Counted from the stretch's first letter, positions 1-8,522 are shown. The stretch: 64,000 bases of DNA from Allobranchiibius sp. CTAmp26 (GCF_017565405.1 NZ_JAGEKR010000017.1:123084-187083), one strand, 5' to 3'. Notes: generated from the sequence alone by a model not told the origin. Numbers and translations are program-made.

Positions 1-830
1 TAGCGGTAGTCCCAGTTCTTGTCCTTCGTGAGGGACTCCGGCAACGACGTCGTCGCAGCGGCCGCGAGGGCGCCGGTCGGGGCGAAGATCAGCTGCTTGA
101 GCAGCAACGCGCTGCGCTGCACCTCCTGCGGCCACGGGCCGTCCCACCCGAAGGCGTCGCTCCAGGCACGCCAGTTGGCGACGGTGCGGTCGATCCCCTC
201 GTCGATCGCCTCCGGCGTCGGCAGGTAGAGGGGTTCGCTCGCCGTGCTCGTCAGACCCAGCAGATGACGCGAGCCGGGGCTCGTGCGGTAGTCCACCGCG
301 ATCGAGCGGGTGGTCACCTCGACCGACTCCTCGTGCAGCGTGCGCACCGCCATCGTGAGTCCGTCGAGTCGCAGCACCTTGCCGTGCACCGAGTCGTAGA
401 CCCAGGGCGACGCGGTGTTCAGACAGGTGCCGGGCTCGACACGGGCACGCAGGAGCACGTCGCCCTCGAGACCGTCGATCCGGCGACCCAGCTCGCACCA
501 GGGCAGTCGACCGGCCAGCCCGGTGTTGAGCGAATCGGTCACCCGGACCCGGCCGCTCTCGGTGGTGTAGGTCGTCTCGAGCACGTTGGTGCCCGGCACG
601 TAGCGCCGTTCGACGCTCGCCTCGTCCACCGGGGCCAGCGCGATGCGACCACCGTTCGCCGCGTCGAGCAGGGCGGCGAACGGGGGCACCGAGTCGAGGT
701 TGGGCAGCGGCAACCAGTCGACGCATCCGTCGCGGGCGATGAGGGCGATGGTGCGGCCGTCGCCGATCGAGGCGTAGTCGCGCAGGTCGGCGTACCCCGC
801 ATCGTCGCGGCCGTCGAGCGGGCCGGACAC
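1..830 (-). CDS. Glycoside hydrolase family 15 protein (trehalase/glucoamylase-like), partial at window edge
   Basis: The minus-strand frame is open from a GTG at 828-830 to the window edge, with a GGGGG ribosome-binding site 7 bases upstream. The 276 visible residues match the N-terminal beta-sandwich of the GH15 family: DYASIGDGRTIALI, then DGCVDWLPLP, and at the edge KNWDYRY, the start of the conserved NWDYRYCWLRD stretch that opens the catalytic alpha/alpha barrel. The catalytic acids lie outside the window, so substrate (trehalose, maltose or another alpha-glucan) cannot be judged. The gene follows the SDR gene on the same strand after 56 bases and may be co-transcribed with it. Family call is firm, specificity is not. 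Confidence 0.85.
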   Translation of the reverse strand, partial: MSGPLDGRDDAGYADLRDYASIGDGRTIALIARDGCVDWLPLPNLDSVPPFAALLDAANGGRIALAPVDEASVERRYVPGTNVLETTYTTESGRVRVTDSLNTGLAGRLPWCELGRRIDGLEGDVLLRARVEPGTCLNTASPWVYDSVHGKVLRLDGLTMAVRTLHEESVEVTTRSIAVDYRTSPGSRHLLGLTSTASEPLYLPTPEAIDEGIDRTVANWRAWSDAFGWDGPWPQEVQRSALLLKQLIFAPTGALAAAATTSLPESLTKDKNWDYR

Positions 831-886
831 GGGATCGCCCCCGTGCCACGCCGGTTGCGCAGAACTGTTGGCCCATTCGCAACCCG

Positions 887-1780
887 TCACGGCGTAGGCA
901 TACCACCGTTGACATGGAGGGTTTCGCCCGACACGAAGCTGGACTCGGCGGAGGCCAGATAAACGAACGCCGGCGCGAGGTCGGCCGGCTGTCCGGGGCG
1001 GCCGAGCGGGGTGGACTGCCCGAACTCCGGCAACTCCTCCGGCGGCTGACCCCCCGCGGTCTGCAACGGCGTCCACACCGGACCCGGCGCGACCACGTTC
1101 ACGCGGATGCCCTTGGAAGCGACCTGTTGGGCCAGACCCTTGCAGAACGTGTTGATGGCGGCCTTGGTGGTGGCGTACTCCAGCAGGTTCGGAGACGGCT
1201 GGTAGGCCTGGATGGACGAGGTGCCGATGATCACCGAACCCGGCGTCAGGTGCGGCAGCGCCGCCTTCGCGATCCAGAAGAGCGCGTAGACGTTCGTCTT
1301 GAAGGTGTCGTCGAACTGCTCCGTGGTGAGATCGGCGATGTCCTCGACGTGCTGCTGGCGGCCGCCGTTGGAGACCACGATGTCGATGCCGCCCAGCTCC
1401 CGGACCGTCGTCTCCACGAGCGAGGTGCAGTAGCTCTCATCGGTCAGGTCGCCCGGGGCGAGCACCGCCTTCCGGCCGGCCTGCTCGACCAGGCCCTTGA
1501 TGCGCTGGGCATCCTCCTCCTCCTCGGGCAGATAGGAGATGACCACATCCGCGCCCTCGCGGGCGAACGCGATCACGGTGGCCGCGCCGATCCCGGAGTC
1601 GCCACCGGTGACCAGGGCCTTGCGGTCCTGCAACCGCTTGCTACCTCGGTAGGTCTCCTCGCCCAGGTCGGCCGGGTCGTCCAGCTTCGCGTCGAGCCCA
1701 GGGCCTTCCTGGGATTGCGCTGCCGTCTCGATGTCGGCGTACATGGTCGTGGGATCCGTCAGGGTGTATTGGTCAGCCAT
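887..1780 (-). CDS. SDR-family oxidoreductase (glucose dehydrogenase/stress protein 39-like)
   Basis: A 297-residue classical short-chain dehydrogenase with an N-terminal extension of about 50 residues, as in the YhdF/YghA/GSP39 subgroup. Visible motifs are the NAD(P)-binding TGGDSGIG (residues 58-65), the NGG loop near 138-140, the catalytic Ser189 and the YxxxK pair Tyr202/Lys206. The C-terminus ends HVNGGMPTP, usual for this subgroup. The frame is open further upstream, but the family start [10 protein letters not shown] at 1778-1780 is preferred. Substrate is unknown; relatives are linked to general stress or sugar oxidation. It is divergent from the HTH/SH3 gene and upstream of the GH15 gene on the same strand. 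Confidence 0.9.
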   Translation of the reverse strand: MADQYTLTDPTTMYADIETAAQSQEGPGLDAKLDDPADLGEETYRGSKRLQDRKALVTGGDSGIGAATVIAFAREGADVVISYLPEEEEDAQRIKGLVEQAGRKAVLAPGDLTDESYCTSLVETTVRELGGIDIVVSNGGRQQHVEDIADLTTEQFDDTFKTNVYALFWIAKAALPHLTPGSVIIGTSSIQAYQPSPNLLEYATTKAAINTFCKGLAQQVASKGIRVNVVAPGPVWTPLQTAGGQPPEELPEFGQSTPLGRPGQPADLAPAFVYLASAESSFVSGETLHVNGGMPTP

Positions 1781-1956
1781 ACATCCGAGTATGGAGAACG
1801 GCGGTACGCCGCACTCACCTCCCGGGGGCTGGTCGAGCCGACCCGGTACCGCATTGCGAGATGGTCGGGCGCGGAACCTCGCGGTCTCAAGGTCACCGGC
1901 GTACATTCTCCGACGATCTGCACGGGGACACATCACTGGATTCTCGGGGGTTTTTA

Positions 1957-2724
1957 GTGACGGAACACGCCACGCGCGCCACGACACCGCGGCCGGAATC
2001 GATCTGCAACCAAGCGGACTTCGTTTTCGAACTGGACCACCTCCGCCGGCGGGCGGCGGCAGGGGCATCTCGGCAGCGCATCGGCCTGGACAGCCTGGTC
2101 CGCGCGACCGGAATTCCCCGGTCATCGCTGCACGGCTATCTGGCCGGCACCTCGCTGCCGCCGGCGGATCGCCTGGACACTCTCGTGCTGGCCCTCGGAG
2201 CGACCCCGTCCGAGGCCCGCGAGTGGGCGCTCGCGCTGGACCGCCTCTTCGACGGCGCCCTCACCCGCCGCATCCGGGTCGACGCCGAGCTGCAGCTACC
2301 GACCGAGAACGCGCGGGTCCGCAGCCGGCGGGCGCGGGGGCTGCACACCGGGCCCGTCCCATTGCCCGACCGGCCCGGCGGCGATGGCGCGAACGGGCCC
2401 ATCGTCGTCCACGCCTGCGTCTGCACGACGTGGGCGGGAAGTCACACGTATACCGAGCCGAACGCCGGATCGCGCCGGACCGGGTTCCTGCACGCGGGCA
2501 ACAACTGGTTCCTCGGCCAGGCCGGCGGCGGCCCGAATCCCGGCACCACGCACGCGCCGCTCTCGCACATGTGGCTCTACACCCAGGCCGACATCGCCTA
2601 CGACTCCGACGGCGGGTGGGGATGGGTGCCGGCCAACGCCGTCGCGAACGCCCAGTGCAACACCCCGCTCCCCGGCCTCCTGCAATGGAAACGTCCGGAA
2701 ATGTCCGACGCGTCCATCGGGTAG
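1957..2724 (+). CDS. HTH transcriptional regulator with C-terminal SH3-like module
   Basis: A 255-residue protein. Residues about 40-85 form an XRE/Cro-like helix-turn-helix ([20 protein letters not shown]), followed by a linker. Residues about 150-235 resemble the SH3-like modules of the exported protein encoded next door: [10 protein letters not shown] matches HSGGTANWFYC, and [11 protein letters not shown] matches GAIGYVPAVYF. No signal peptide or membrane segment is seen, so the protein is predicted to be cytoplasmic. The start is the GTG at 1957 with TCGGGGG 6 bases upstream; a longer in-frame ATG at 1861 lacks support. It is divergent from the SDR gene and directly precedes the NlpC/P60 gene. 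A role in regulating this cluster is inference. Confidence 0.75.
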   Translation: MTEHATRATTPRPESICNQADFVFELDHLRRRAAAGASRQRIGLDSLVRATGIPRSSLHGYLAGTSLPPADRLDTLVLALGATPSEAREWALALDRLFDGALTRRIRVDAELQLPTENARVRSRRARGLHTGPVPLPDRPGGDGANGPIVVHACVCTTWAGSHTYTEPNAGSRRTGFLHAGNNWFLGQAGGGPNPGTTHAPLSHMWLYTQADIAYDSDGGWGWVPANAVANAQCNTPLPGLLQWKRPEMSDASIG

Positions 2725-2792
2725 CCGACCGCTGCTGATGTGCTGCCCGCGCTCCTCCCCACCAGCAACCGGGACTGCGAAGGCGGCACACC

Positions 2793-4490
2793 ATGACAGG
2801 TACGCGGCTCCACCCCCGGGTCCTCCGACCCAGGATCATCACCGTCCTCCTCGGACTGCTCTTCGCGTCGGTCGCGACGCTGTCCCTCGGATGGACCACC
2901 CCCGCGCACGCGGCCGACGGCTGCACCGCCGGGCACAACGCATCGGGTCAGAGCGTTTATTACTGCGGGGTCTGGGTGCCCTCGGGCGGGATCCCCGTCT
3001 ACTCGAGCACCTCCCAGGGCTCCTCGGTCATCGACCACCTGCACAGCGGTGGGACGGCGAACTGGTTCTACTGCTCGACCTCCGGGGGCACCGCCTCGGC
3101 GTCGGGCTACACGTCCACGAGCTGGGCCCGCTCGGTCGGCGATGACAACGGCGCCATCGGCTATGTACCCGCGGTCTACTTCAGCGGCAGCGAGAACTAC
3201 TGGGCCGGGCTGCCGTCCTGCTCGGGCGGTGGCGGCTCGTCGGGAAGCTCCTGCCACTCCGGCACGAACAAATCGGGGACGACGGTGTCGTACTGCGGCA
3301 TCTGGACACCGTCCGGCGGTGCGCCGGTCTACGCGTCGACCTCGTCCGGTTCGGGGGTCGTGGACCACCTGACGACCGCGGGCACCGGCAACTGGTTCTA
3401 CTGCGAGCAGAAGGGCTCTTCCATCACGGTCGGCGGGTACACCTCCTCCGACTGGGCCAAGACCATCGGCGACGATCACGGCGCCACGGGCTACGTGCCG
3501 GCCGTCTACTTCACCGGTTCGCAGAACTACTGGGCGGGGATGCCGGCGTGCTCGACGCCGGCGCCGCCGCCCTCGGACGACAGCTGCACGCTCGGTCACA
3601 ACCCCTCGGGCGGGACCGTGTACTACTGCCCGGTCTGGCTGCCGTCCGGCGGGGTTCCGCTCTACGGCTCGACGTCCACCTCCTCCGGTGTGGTGGACCA
3701 CCTGCACACCGGCGGTTCGGCCAACTGGTTCTACTGCCGGGTGAACGGCGGCACGGCCACCGTCGGCGGCTACAGCTCCTCCAGTTGGGCCAAGACGATC
3801 GGCGACGACCACGGCGCCACCGGATACGTGCCGGCCGTCTACTTCACCGGTTCGCAGAACTACTGGGTGAACCTGCCCTCGTGCGGCAGCGGCTCGACCA
3901 ACCCGACGCCGCCCTCCCCACCGAGCAACGGCGGCGGCAACACCAACGGCAGTGCCTGCGGCACGGCGTACACCGGGCTCCCCGCTCTGACGCTGAAGAT
4001 GATGCAGCAGGCCTGCCGGGTCACCGTCACGAGCGACTCGATGTACAAATACAGCATCTACGCCTGGAACGGCGGCCACGGCTCGACGCCCGGCCCGACC
4101 TACGGGTCGTGCGACCCGGGCAACGGCGCTCCGAACGACTGCAACGTCGACGGGTTCGACTGCTCCGGCCTCGTGCGATGGGCCTACTACCAGGCCACCG
4201 GGGTGGACGCGCTCGACGGCTACACGTGGGGCCAGTGGTCCAAGGCGCTCGCCCTCCCGCACAAGGCCGTCATCAACGCTGCCAGCCACGGCGGCTCGGG
4301 CCAGGTCGACAACTACCTGTCGCAGCTCAAGCCCGGCGACATCCTCTGGTACGGCCAGAACGCCGGCGAGCACGTCGCGATCTACATGGGCAACGGCAAG
4401 CAGATGAACGCTTACCAGTCCGGCGACCACGACGGAATCACCAGCGTCACCACCGGCGACACCTTCTGGGGCGCCGTCCGGATGTGGTGA
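2793..4490 (+). CDS. Secreted NlpC/P60 peptidoglycan hydrolase with three SH3-like repeats
   Basis: A 565-residue exported protein. Residues 1-40 are a signal peptide (RPR, a hydrophobic core, then TTPAHA before cleavage). Three near-identical modules of about 100 residues at 44-143, 154-253 and 265-364 each begin and end with Cys and carry four Cys, suggesting disulphides. Their motifs are NWFYC, GDD(N/H)GA and YVPAVYF. A Ser/Pro/Gly linker leads to an NlpC/P60 domain (about 385-565) with Cys457 in FDCSG and His527 in EHVAIYMG. Asn539 sits where the third, usually His, triad residue is expected. The likely role is cleaving peptide bonds in the wall while the repeats bind peptidoglycan; the substrate bond is not shown. 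Confidence 0.88.
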   Translation: MTGTRLHPRVLRPRIITVLLGLLFASVATLSLGWTTPAHAADGCTAGHNASGQSVYYCGVWVPSGGIPVYSSTSQGSSVIDHLHSGGTANWFYCSTSGGTASASGYTSTSWARSVGDDNGAIGYVPAVYFSGSENYWAGLPSCSGGGGSSGSSCHSGTNKSGTTVSYCGIWTPSGGAPVYASTSSGSGVVDHLTTAGTGNWFYCEQKGSSITVGGYTSSDWAKTIGDDHGATGYVPAVYFTGSQNYWAGMPACSTPAPPPSDDSCTLGHNPSGGTVYYCPVWLPSGGVPLYGSTSTSSGVVDHLHTGGSANWFYCRVNGGTATVGGYSSSSWAKTIGDDHGATGYVPAVYFTGSQNYWVNLPSCGSGSTNPTPPSPPSNGGGNTNGSACGTAYTGLPALTLKMMQQACRVTVTSDSMYKYSIYAWNGGHGSTPGPTYGSCDPGNGAPNDCNVDGFDCSGLVRWAYYQATGVDALDGYTWGQWSKALALPHKAVINAASHGGSGQVDNYLSQLKPGDILWYGQNAGEHVAIYMGNGKQMNAYQSGDHDGITSVTTGDTFWGAVRMW

Positions 4491-4540
4491 TTCCACCCCT
4501 TCACCACCCCGCACACCCCTCACAGATCGGAGAACGGCTC

Positions 4541-4930
4541 ATGTACAAACGCATCGCAGCAGTCTCGGCACTGGGCCTTGGCGCGCTGGGTCTCACCGGC
4601 GTCGCCCCCGCCCACGCCGCGGGCAGCACCGTGCACGGCTGCGCGTACGGCTACGTGTGCATCTATCCCCAGAACGCCGGCTGGAACGGCGACCACCCGT
4701 CCCTGCGGTACTACCACTACGGCACCGACAACCTCAGCAACCAGGTCGGCTACCACTACGTGCTGAACAACCAGTACAACGCCGGCCTGGCGTTCTGCAC
4801 CGGATACAACGGCAAGGGCTGCAACACCGGCCTGGGCAACTGGGGCGATTCGCACGCCAAGGGCGCGTCCTGGAACAACGTCAACCTCACCCCGATCAAC
4901 TCCATCGAGCTCGGACCGTACGGGCCGTGA
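4541..4930 (+). CDS. Small exported Cys-containing protein, peptidase inhibitor I36-like
   Basis: A 129-residue protein with a clear signal peptide (MYKR, a hydrophobic Ala/Leu/Gly core, then AHA-A near residue 27). The mature part has CAYGYVCIYPQNAGW, a Tyr/Asn-rich middle and a second Cys pair (FCTGYNGKGC). This spacing resembles the actinobacterial peptidase inhibitor I36/beta-gamma-crystallin-like secreted families, but the assignment is by pattern only. A GGAG site precedes the ATG. It lies 50 bases after the NlpC/P60 gene and 56 bases before another small exported protein, so all three are probably one unit. It could protect against, or modulate, a wall-active enzyme; this is inference. 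Confidence 0.7.
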   Translation: MYKRIAAVSALGLGALGLTGVAPAHAAGSTVHGCAYGYVCIYPQNAGWNGDHPSLRYYHYGTDNLSNQVGYHYVLNNQYNAGLAFCTGYNGKGCNTGLGNWGDSHAKGASWNNVNLTPINSIELGPYGP

Positions 4931-4986
4931 GGTGGCCCCGTCACCTCACCCGCCGTCGCACCACACCTCACCTCAAGGAGCATCAG

Positions 4987-5319
4987 ATGAAGAAGGCACT
5001 CACCCTCGTCCTCGCGTCCGGCGCGCTGGCCGCACTGCCGCTGTCGGTCCCGATCGCCCAGGCGCACGCCGCAACGGCGAGTTACAGCTGCTCGATCGAC
5101 AGCTACGGCGCCGTGCAGACCGCGAACTGGCTGAAGGTGCACACCAGCCCGAGCACGAGCTCGGGCACCGTCGGACAGGTGAAGCGCGGCACCCGCTTCC
5201 ACTACTGCAGCTCCTCGGGTCGCTCCGGAGGCGGTCACTACTGGGTCTACGGCTACGGGTACAACGGCTCGACGAAGATCACCGGGTGGGTGGCCAGCGA
5301 GTACCTCGCACACCCGTGA
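4987..5319 (+). CDS. Small exported SH3-like domain protein
   Basis: A 110-residue protein with a signal peptide (MKK, a hydrophobic core, AQAHA-A near residue 29). The mature 80 residues form one bacterial SH3-like module: NWLKVHTSPSTSSGTVGQV, RGTRFHYC, then KITGWVASEYL, the usual end of an SH3_3-type domain. Two Cys (CSIDS and HYCSS) may form a disulphide. A strong AAGGAG site lies 6 bases before the ATG. It is the last gene of the 1.9-5.3 kb cluster and is followed by a hairpin terminator. It is probably a wall-binding protein without a catalytic domain of its own. Confidence 0.8.
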   Translation: MKKALTLVLASGALAALPLSVPIAQAHAATASYSCSIDSYGAVQTANWLKVHTSPSTSSGTVGQVKRGTRFHYCSSSGRSGGGHYWVYGYGYNGSTKITGWVASEYLAHP

Positions 5320-5348
5320 GCCACCCCGCCTAGGCCTCGCAAACCAGG

Positions 5349-5383
5349 GAAGGGGCCGTGCCACCGGCACGGTCCCTTCTCTT
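5349..5383 (+). terminator. Rho-independent-like terminator of the SH3/NlpC cluster
   Basis: The arms GAAGGGGCCGTGCC (5349-5362) and GGCACGGTCCCTTC (5366-5379) pair with one bulged mismatch around a 3-base loop, followed by TCTT. It lies 30 bases after the stop codon of the small SH3 gene and just before the DUF222-HNH copy. Confidence 0.7.
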
Positions 5384-5423
5384 GGCTCTCATCACTGTCG
5401 GTGGTGGGTGGTTGTATGGGTAC

Positions 5424-6593
5424 ATGAGTTCGACACGGGGCCTCGCAGCTGTCGCTGACAGCGCGGACAGCGCTGTTTCTGCTCGTGATTCGCGTACGGA
5501 TCCGTTGGCCGAGGTCGGGGTGATCTGTGGCCGGTTGAACGCCGCGCACGCCGACCTGATCGACCTGGTCACCACTCTCGTACGCGACGGTTCGTGGGCG
5601 ATCAGCGGGATCCGGTCCCCCGAACACTGGCTGACCTGCTTCGCCGGGGTCTCCCCCGCCACCGCACGGGACCTGGTCCGCATTGCCACCCGCAGCACCG
5701 AACTCCCCGCCCTTCAACGGGAGGTGCACACCGGGCGGCTCTCGTTGGGTCAGCCCGACACCCCCGACCCCGCCGACTCGCCACCGCAGCCGCCGGACGC
5801 GTTCTGTGTCGCCGCGCAACCCGCGGAACTGGCGATGTGGTTCGACCACGACCGGTTCCACCTGACCTACACCGCACCCGCCGACATCGGCGCCCTAGTC
5901 CAACAAGCCCTCACCGAAGCCACAGACGCCCTCTTCCTCGCCACCTCCAGTACCTCAACACCCGACGAGCCATCAGCGCGGCGGGTGCGGATGGCCGACG
6001 CGATGGAACAACTCGCCGTTCGCTCCCTGGACGCAGGGACCGACACCCTCGCAGGGCGGGCCGAGAAGTTCCGGATCTACCTGCACCTGGACACCACCGG
6101 ACACGGCTGGCTCACCAAACGCGGCGCGCTGCCCCGTCATCTACTCAGGAAGTGGACCTGCGATGGGGTGCTGCAACCCGTCTGGGAAACCGACGGATCA
6201 CCGGTGAATGTGGGACGTGCCCAGCGCATCGTGCCCCGCCGCACCCGCCGCCTGATCGAAGACCGCGACCGGGGTTGCGCCTACCCCGGCTGCCTCACCA
6301 TCCACCACCTCGAGTGCCACCACGTGACTCATTGGGCCGACGGCGGACCCACCGACATGACCAACCTGATCAGCCTGTGCCCCCACCACCACGACCGCCA
6401 CCACACCGGCGACTACACCATCCACCCGGACACCAGCAGCCCCGGACGCTTCCGCTTCGCCACCCGCCACGGCCACCCCATCGAACCCCTCGCCGCACCT
6501 CCCCCACCCGACACTGCGCCACCACCGCGCTACACCGGACCCACCAACGAGATCCTGCACCTGGACCAAATCCGCTTCCACCGCAGGCAGTGA
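5424..6593 (+). CDS. DUF222/HNH endonuclease domain protein, copy 1 (internally deleted)
   Basis: A 389-residue member of the DUF222-HNH (13E12 repeat) family. The N-terminal helical DUF222 part is followed by a C-terminal HNH nuclease motif: CAYPGC, then LECHHVTHW and NLISLCPHHHDRHH. It is nearly the same as the protein at 35879-37225 but lacks 40 consecutive residues after RLSLGQ, an exact 120-base loss at 5753/5754 flanked by CAG triplets in the longer copy. The loss removes helices of the DUF222 region, so function may be impaired although the frame and HNH site are intact. The ATG at 5424 follows GGTGGGTGG; a TTG at 5412 is an alternative. The family is common and multi-copy in actinobacteria, with unsettled function. 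Confidence 0.85.
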   Translation: MSSTRGLAAVADSADSAVSARDSRTDPLAEVGVICGRLNAAHADLIDLVTTLVRDGSWAISGIRSPEHWLTCFAGVSPATARDLVRIATRSTELPALQREVHTGRLSLGQPDTPDPADSPPQPPDAFCVAAQPAELAMWFDHDRFHLTYTAPADIGALVQQALTEATDALFLATSSTSTPDEPSARRVRMADAMEQLAVRSLDAGTDTLAGRAEKFRIYLHLDTTGHGWLTKRGALPRHLLRKWTCDGVLQPVWETDGSPVNVGRAQRIVPRRTRRLIEDRDRGCAYPGCLTIHHLECHHVTHWADGGPTDMTNLISLCPHHHDRHHTGDYTIHPDTSSPGRFRFATRHGHPIEPLAAPPPPDTAPPPRYTGPTNEILHLDQIRFHRRQ

Positions 6594-6656
6594 GACCCGT
6601 GTCCGCTGGGCGACCACGGGCGGCAGACCGCGCAACAGGTGGGTGATGATGGATCC

Positions 6657-6857
6657 ATGAGCGAGACAACCCGCCTGCGTTACAGGTTCATCACCGGCAC
6701 CGACGACCGCGCCTTCTGCGAGCGGGTCAGCACCGCTCTCGACGAGGGATACGTGCTCCACGGGTCCCCGTCGCTCACCTACGACGGCACGCGGGTCGTC
6801 ACCGGGCAGGCCGTCGTCCTCCCGACGCCTGCGAGCGGGTCGGCTCAGCAGGCATGA
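6657..6857 (+). CDS. DUF1737 domain protein
   Basis: A 66-residue protein matching the DUF1737 pattern: YRFITGTDDRAFCERVS, then GYVLHGSPSLTYDG and QAVVLP. No catalytic residues are known for the family. The ATG at 6657 is preferred over an in-frame GTG at 6639 because conserved similarity begins right after it. Its stop overlaps the ATG of the rhodanese gene (ATGA), so the two are probably translationally coupled. Confidence 0.8.
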   Translation: MSETTRLRYRFITGTDDRAFCERVSTALDEGYVLHGSPSLTYDGTRVVTGQAVVLPTPASGSAQQA

Positions 6858-7279
6858 GCGAGGGGTACGCCGGCGACCTCACGCCCCAGCAGGCGTGGGA
6901 GCTGCTCGCGGCACACGAGGACGCGGTGCTGGTGGACGTGCGCACGGGCGCCGAGTGGGCGTATGTCGGTGTCCCCGACATCGCCGACCTCGGGCGCGAG
7001 ACCGAGTTCGTCGAATGGGTCAGCTTCCCCGACGGCGCCTCGAACCCGCACTTCGTGGACGACGTGCGCGAGGCCGGCCTCGCTGCCGGCGACGGCCGAC
7101 CGGTGGTCTTCCTCTGCCGCAGCGGGCAGCGCTCGATCGGCGCCGCCAAGGCCGCGACCGCGGCCGGTCTCGGGCCGGCGTACAACGTGCTCGACGGCTT
7201 CGAGGGCGGCCTGGACGATGCCGGGCACCGCGGTGGCGGAGGGTGGCGCGCGGCCGGACTGCCCTGGAAGCAGTCCTGA
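6854..7279 (+). CDS. Rhodanese-like sulfurtransferase
   Basis: A 141-residue single-domain rhodanese. Visible are the N-terminal LLAAHEDAVLVDVRTGAEW segment and the active-site loop VFLCRSGQRS, whose Cys would carry the persulfide, followed by the C-terminal DGFEGG segment typical of the cytoplasmic family. It overlaps the DUF1737 gene by 4 bases and ends 4 bases before the GTG of metZ. Rhodanese next to O-succinylhomoserine sulfhydrylase recurs in actinobacteria and fits delivery or handling of reduced sulfur; the donor and acceptor are not known here. Confidence 0.88.
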   Translation: MSEGYAGDLTPQQAWELLAAHEDAVLVDVRTGAEWAYVGVPDIADLGRETEFVEWVSFPDGASNPHFVDDVREAGLAAGDGRPVVFLCRSGQRSIGAAKAATAAGLGPAYNVLDGFEGGLDDAGHRGGGGWRAAGLPWKQS

Positions 7280-7283
7280 TCCG

Positions 7284-8504
7284 GTGAGCGACCCACGACC
7301 GAAGTCGGCACTTCCCGATGGGCTGCGGCCCGCGACGTACGCGGTCCGCGGCGGCCAGGAACGCACCGGCTTCGACGAGACCTCCGAGGCGCTCTTCCTC
7401 ACCCAGGGCTACGTCTACGACCGGGCGGCCGATGCCGAGGCGGCGTTCGCCGGTGACCTGGACCGGTTCATCTACAGCCGCTACGGAAACCCCACGGTGT
7501 CCACCTTCGAGGAGCGGCTGCGCCTGATCGAGGGTGCGCCCGCCTGCTACGCGACGGCGACCGGCATGTCGGCCGTGTTCACGTCGCTGGCCGCGCTGGT
7601 GAAGCAGGGTTCGCGAATCGTCTCCGCGCGGGCCCTCTTCGGCTCCACGGTCGTCATCTTCGAGGAGATCCTCGCCAAGTGGGGCGTCCGCACCGACTAC
7701 GTCGACGGCCACGACCTCGCGCAGTGGGAGCAGGCCCTGGCCACTCCTGCGGACGTGGTCTTCTTCGAGACGCCCACCAACCCGATGCTTGACATCATCG
7801 ACATCGCCGCGGTCTGCGAGCTCGCGCACGCAGCCGGTGCGACCGTCATCGTCGACAACGTCTTCGCCACCCCCGTGCTACAGCGGCCGATCCCGATGGG
7901 CGTGGATGTGGTGGTCTACTCGGCGACCAAGCACATCGACGGGCAGGGCCGGGTGCTGGGCGGGGCGATCCTCGGCAGCACCGACTACATCGACGGCCCG
8001 GTCCAGACGATGATCCGCAACACCGGTCCCAGCATGTCGCCGTTCAACGCCTGGGTGCTGCTCAAGGGTCTGGAGACGCTCGACCTGCGCGTGCGGGCGG
8101 CGAGCGCGGCCGCGGCCGACCTGGCGCAGTGGCTACAGGATCAACCGCAGGTGGCATCGGTGCGCTACCCGTTCCTGCCCTCACACCCACAGTACGACCT
8201 GGCCCGGCGTCAGCAGGACGGCGGCGGCACCATCGTCACCTTCGATCTTGCGACCGGGAACGACCCGGCTGCCGCGAAGGCGGCGGCGTTCGCGCTGCTG
8301 GACGAGCTGGCGATCATCGACATCTCCAACAACCTGGGCGATGCGAAGTCGATGGTCACCCACCCGGCGACCACCACTCACCGCAAGCTCGGACCCGACG
8401 GGCGAGCCGCGGTGGGCATCGGCGAGGCGACGATCCGACTCTCGGTGGGGCTGGAGCACATGGACGACCTGCGTGACGATCTCGCGCAGGCCCTGCGCGC
8501 CTGA
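7284..8504 (+). CDS. metZ: O-succinylhomoserine sulfhydrylase
   Basis: A 406-residue PLP enzyme of the Cys/Met metabolism family, which forms homocysteine from O-succinylhomoserine and sulfide. Motifs are YSRYGNPT near the N-terminus, FFETPTNPMLDI, VDNVFATPV and the PLP-binding Lys216 in YSATKHIDGQGR. The GQGR sequence after the lysine is usual for MetZ rather than for cystathionine gamma-synthase. The GTG at 7284 lies just after the rhodanese stop and matches the family N-terminus (RPATYAVRGG). It converges with the glycosyltransferase-like gene, 18 bases apart. Confidence 0.9.
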   Translation: MSDPRPKSALPDGLRPATYAVRGGQERTGFDETSEALFLTQGYVYDRAADAEAAFAGDLDRFIYSRYGNPTVSTFEERLRLIEGAPACYATATGMSAVFTSLAALVKQGSRIVSARALFGSTVVIFEEILAKWGVRTDYVDGHDLAQWEQALATPADVVFFETPTNPMLDIIDIAAVCELAHAAGATVIVDNVFATPVLQRPIPMGVDVVVYSATKHIDGQGRVLGGAILGSTDYIDGPVQTMIRNTGPSMSPFNAWVLLKGLETLDLRVRAASAAAADLAQWLQDQPQVASVRYPFLPSHPQYDLARRQQDGGGTIVTFDLATGNDPAAAKAAAFALLDELAIIDISNNLGDAKSMVTHPATTTHRKLGPDGRAAVGIGEATIRLSVGLEHMDDLRDDLAQALRA

Positions 8505-8522
8505 CTCGTCCTGCGCGGACCG

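Noticed and set aside
1861..1956. Extended N-terminus for the HTH/SH3 regulator
   Set aside because: The extra 32 residues have no ribosome-binding support, while the GTG at 1957 has a strong GGGGG site.
887..2125. 412-residue version of the SDR protein
   Set aside because: The extra N-terminal residues overlap the divergent HTH/SH3 gene and do not resemble the SDR family. The start [10 protein letters not shown] fits.
5424..6593. DUF222-HNH genes as insertion sequences
   Set aside because: No transposase, terminal inverted repeats or target-site duplications are visible around either copy.
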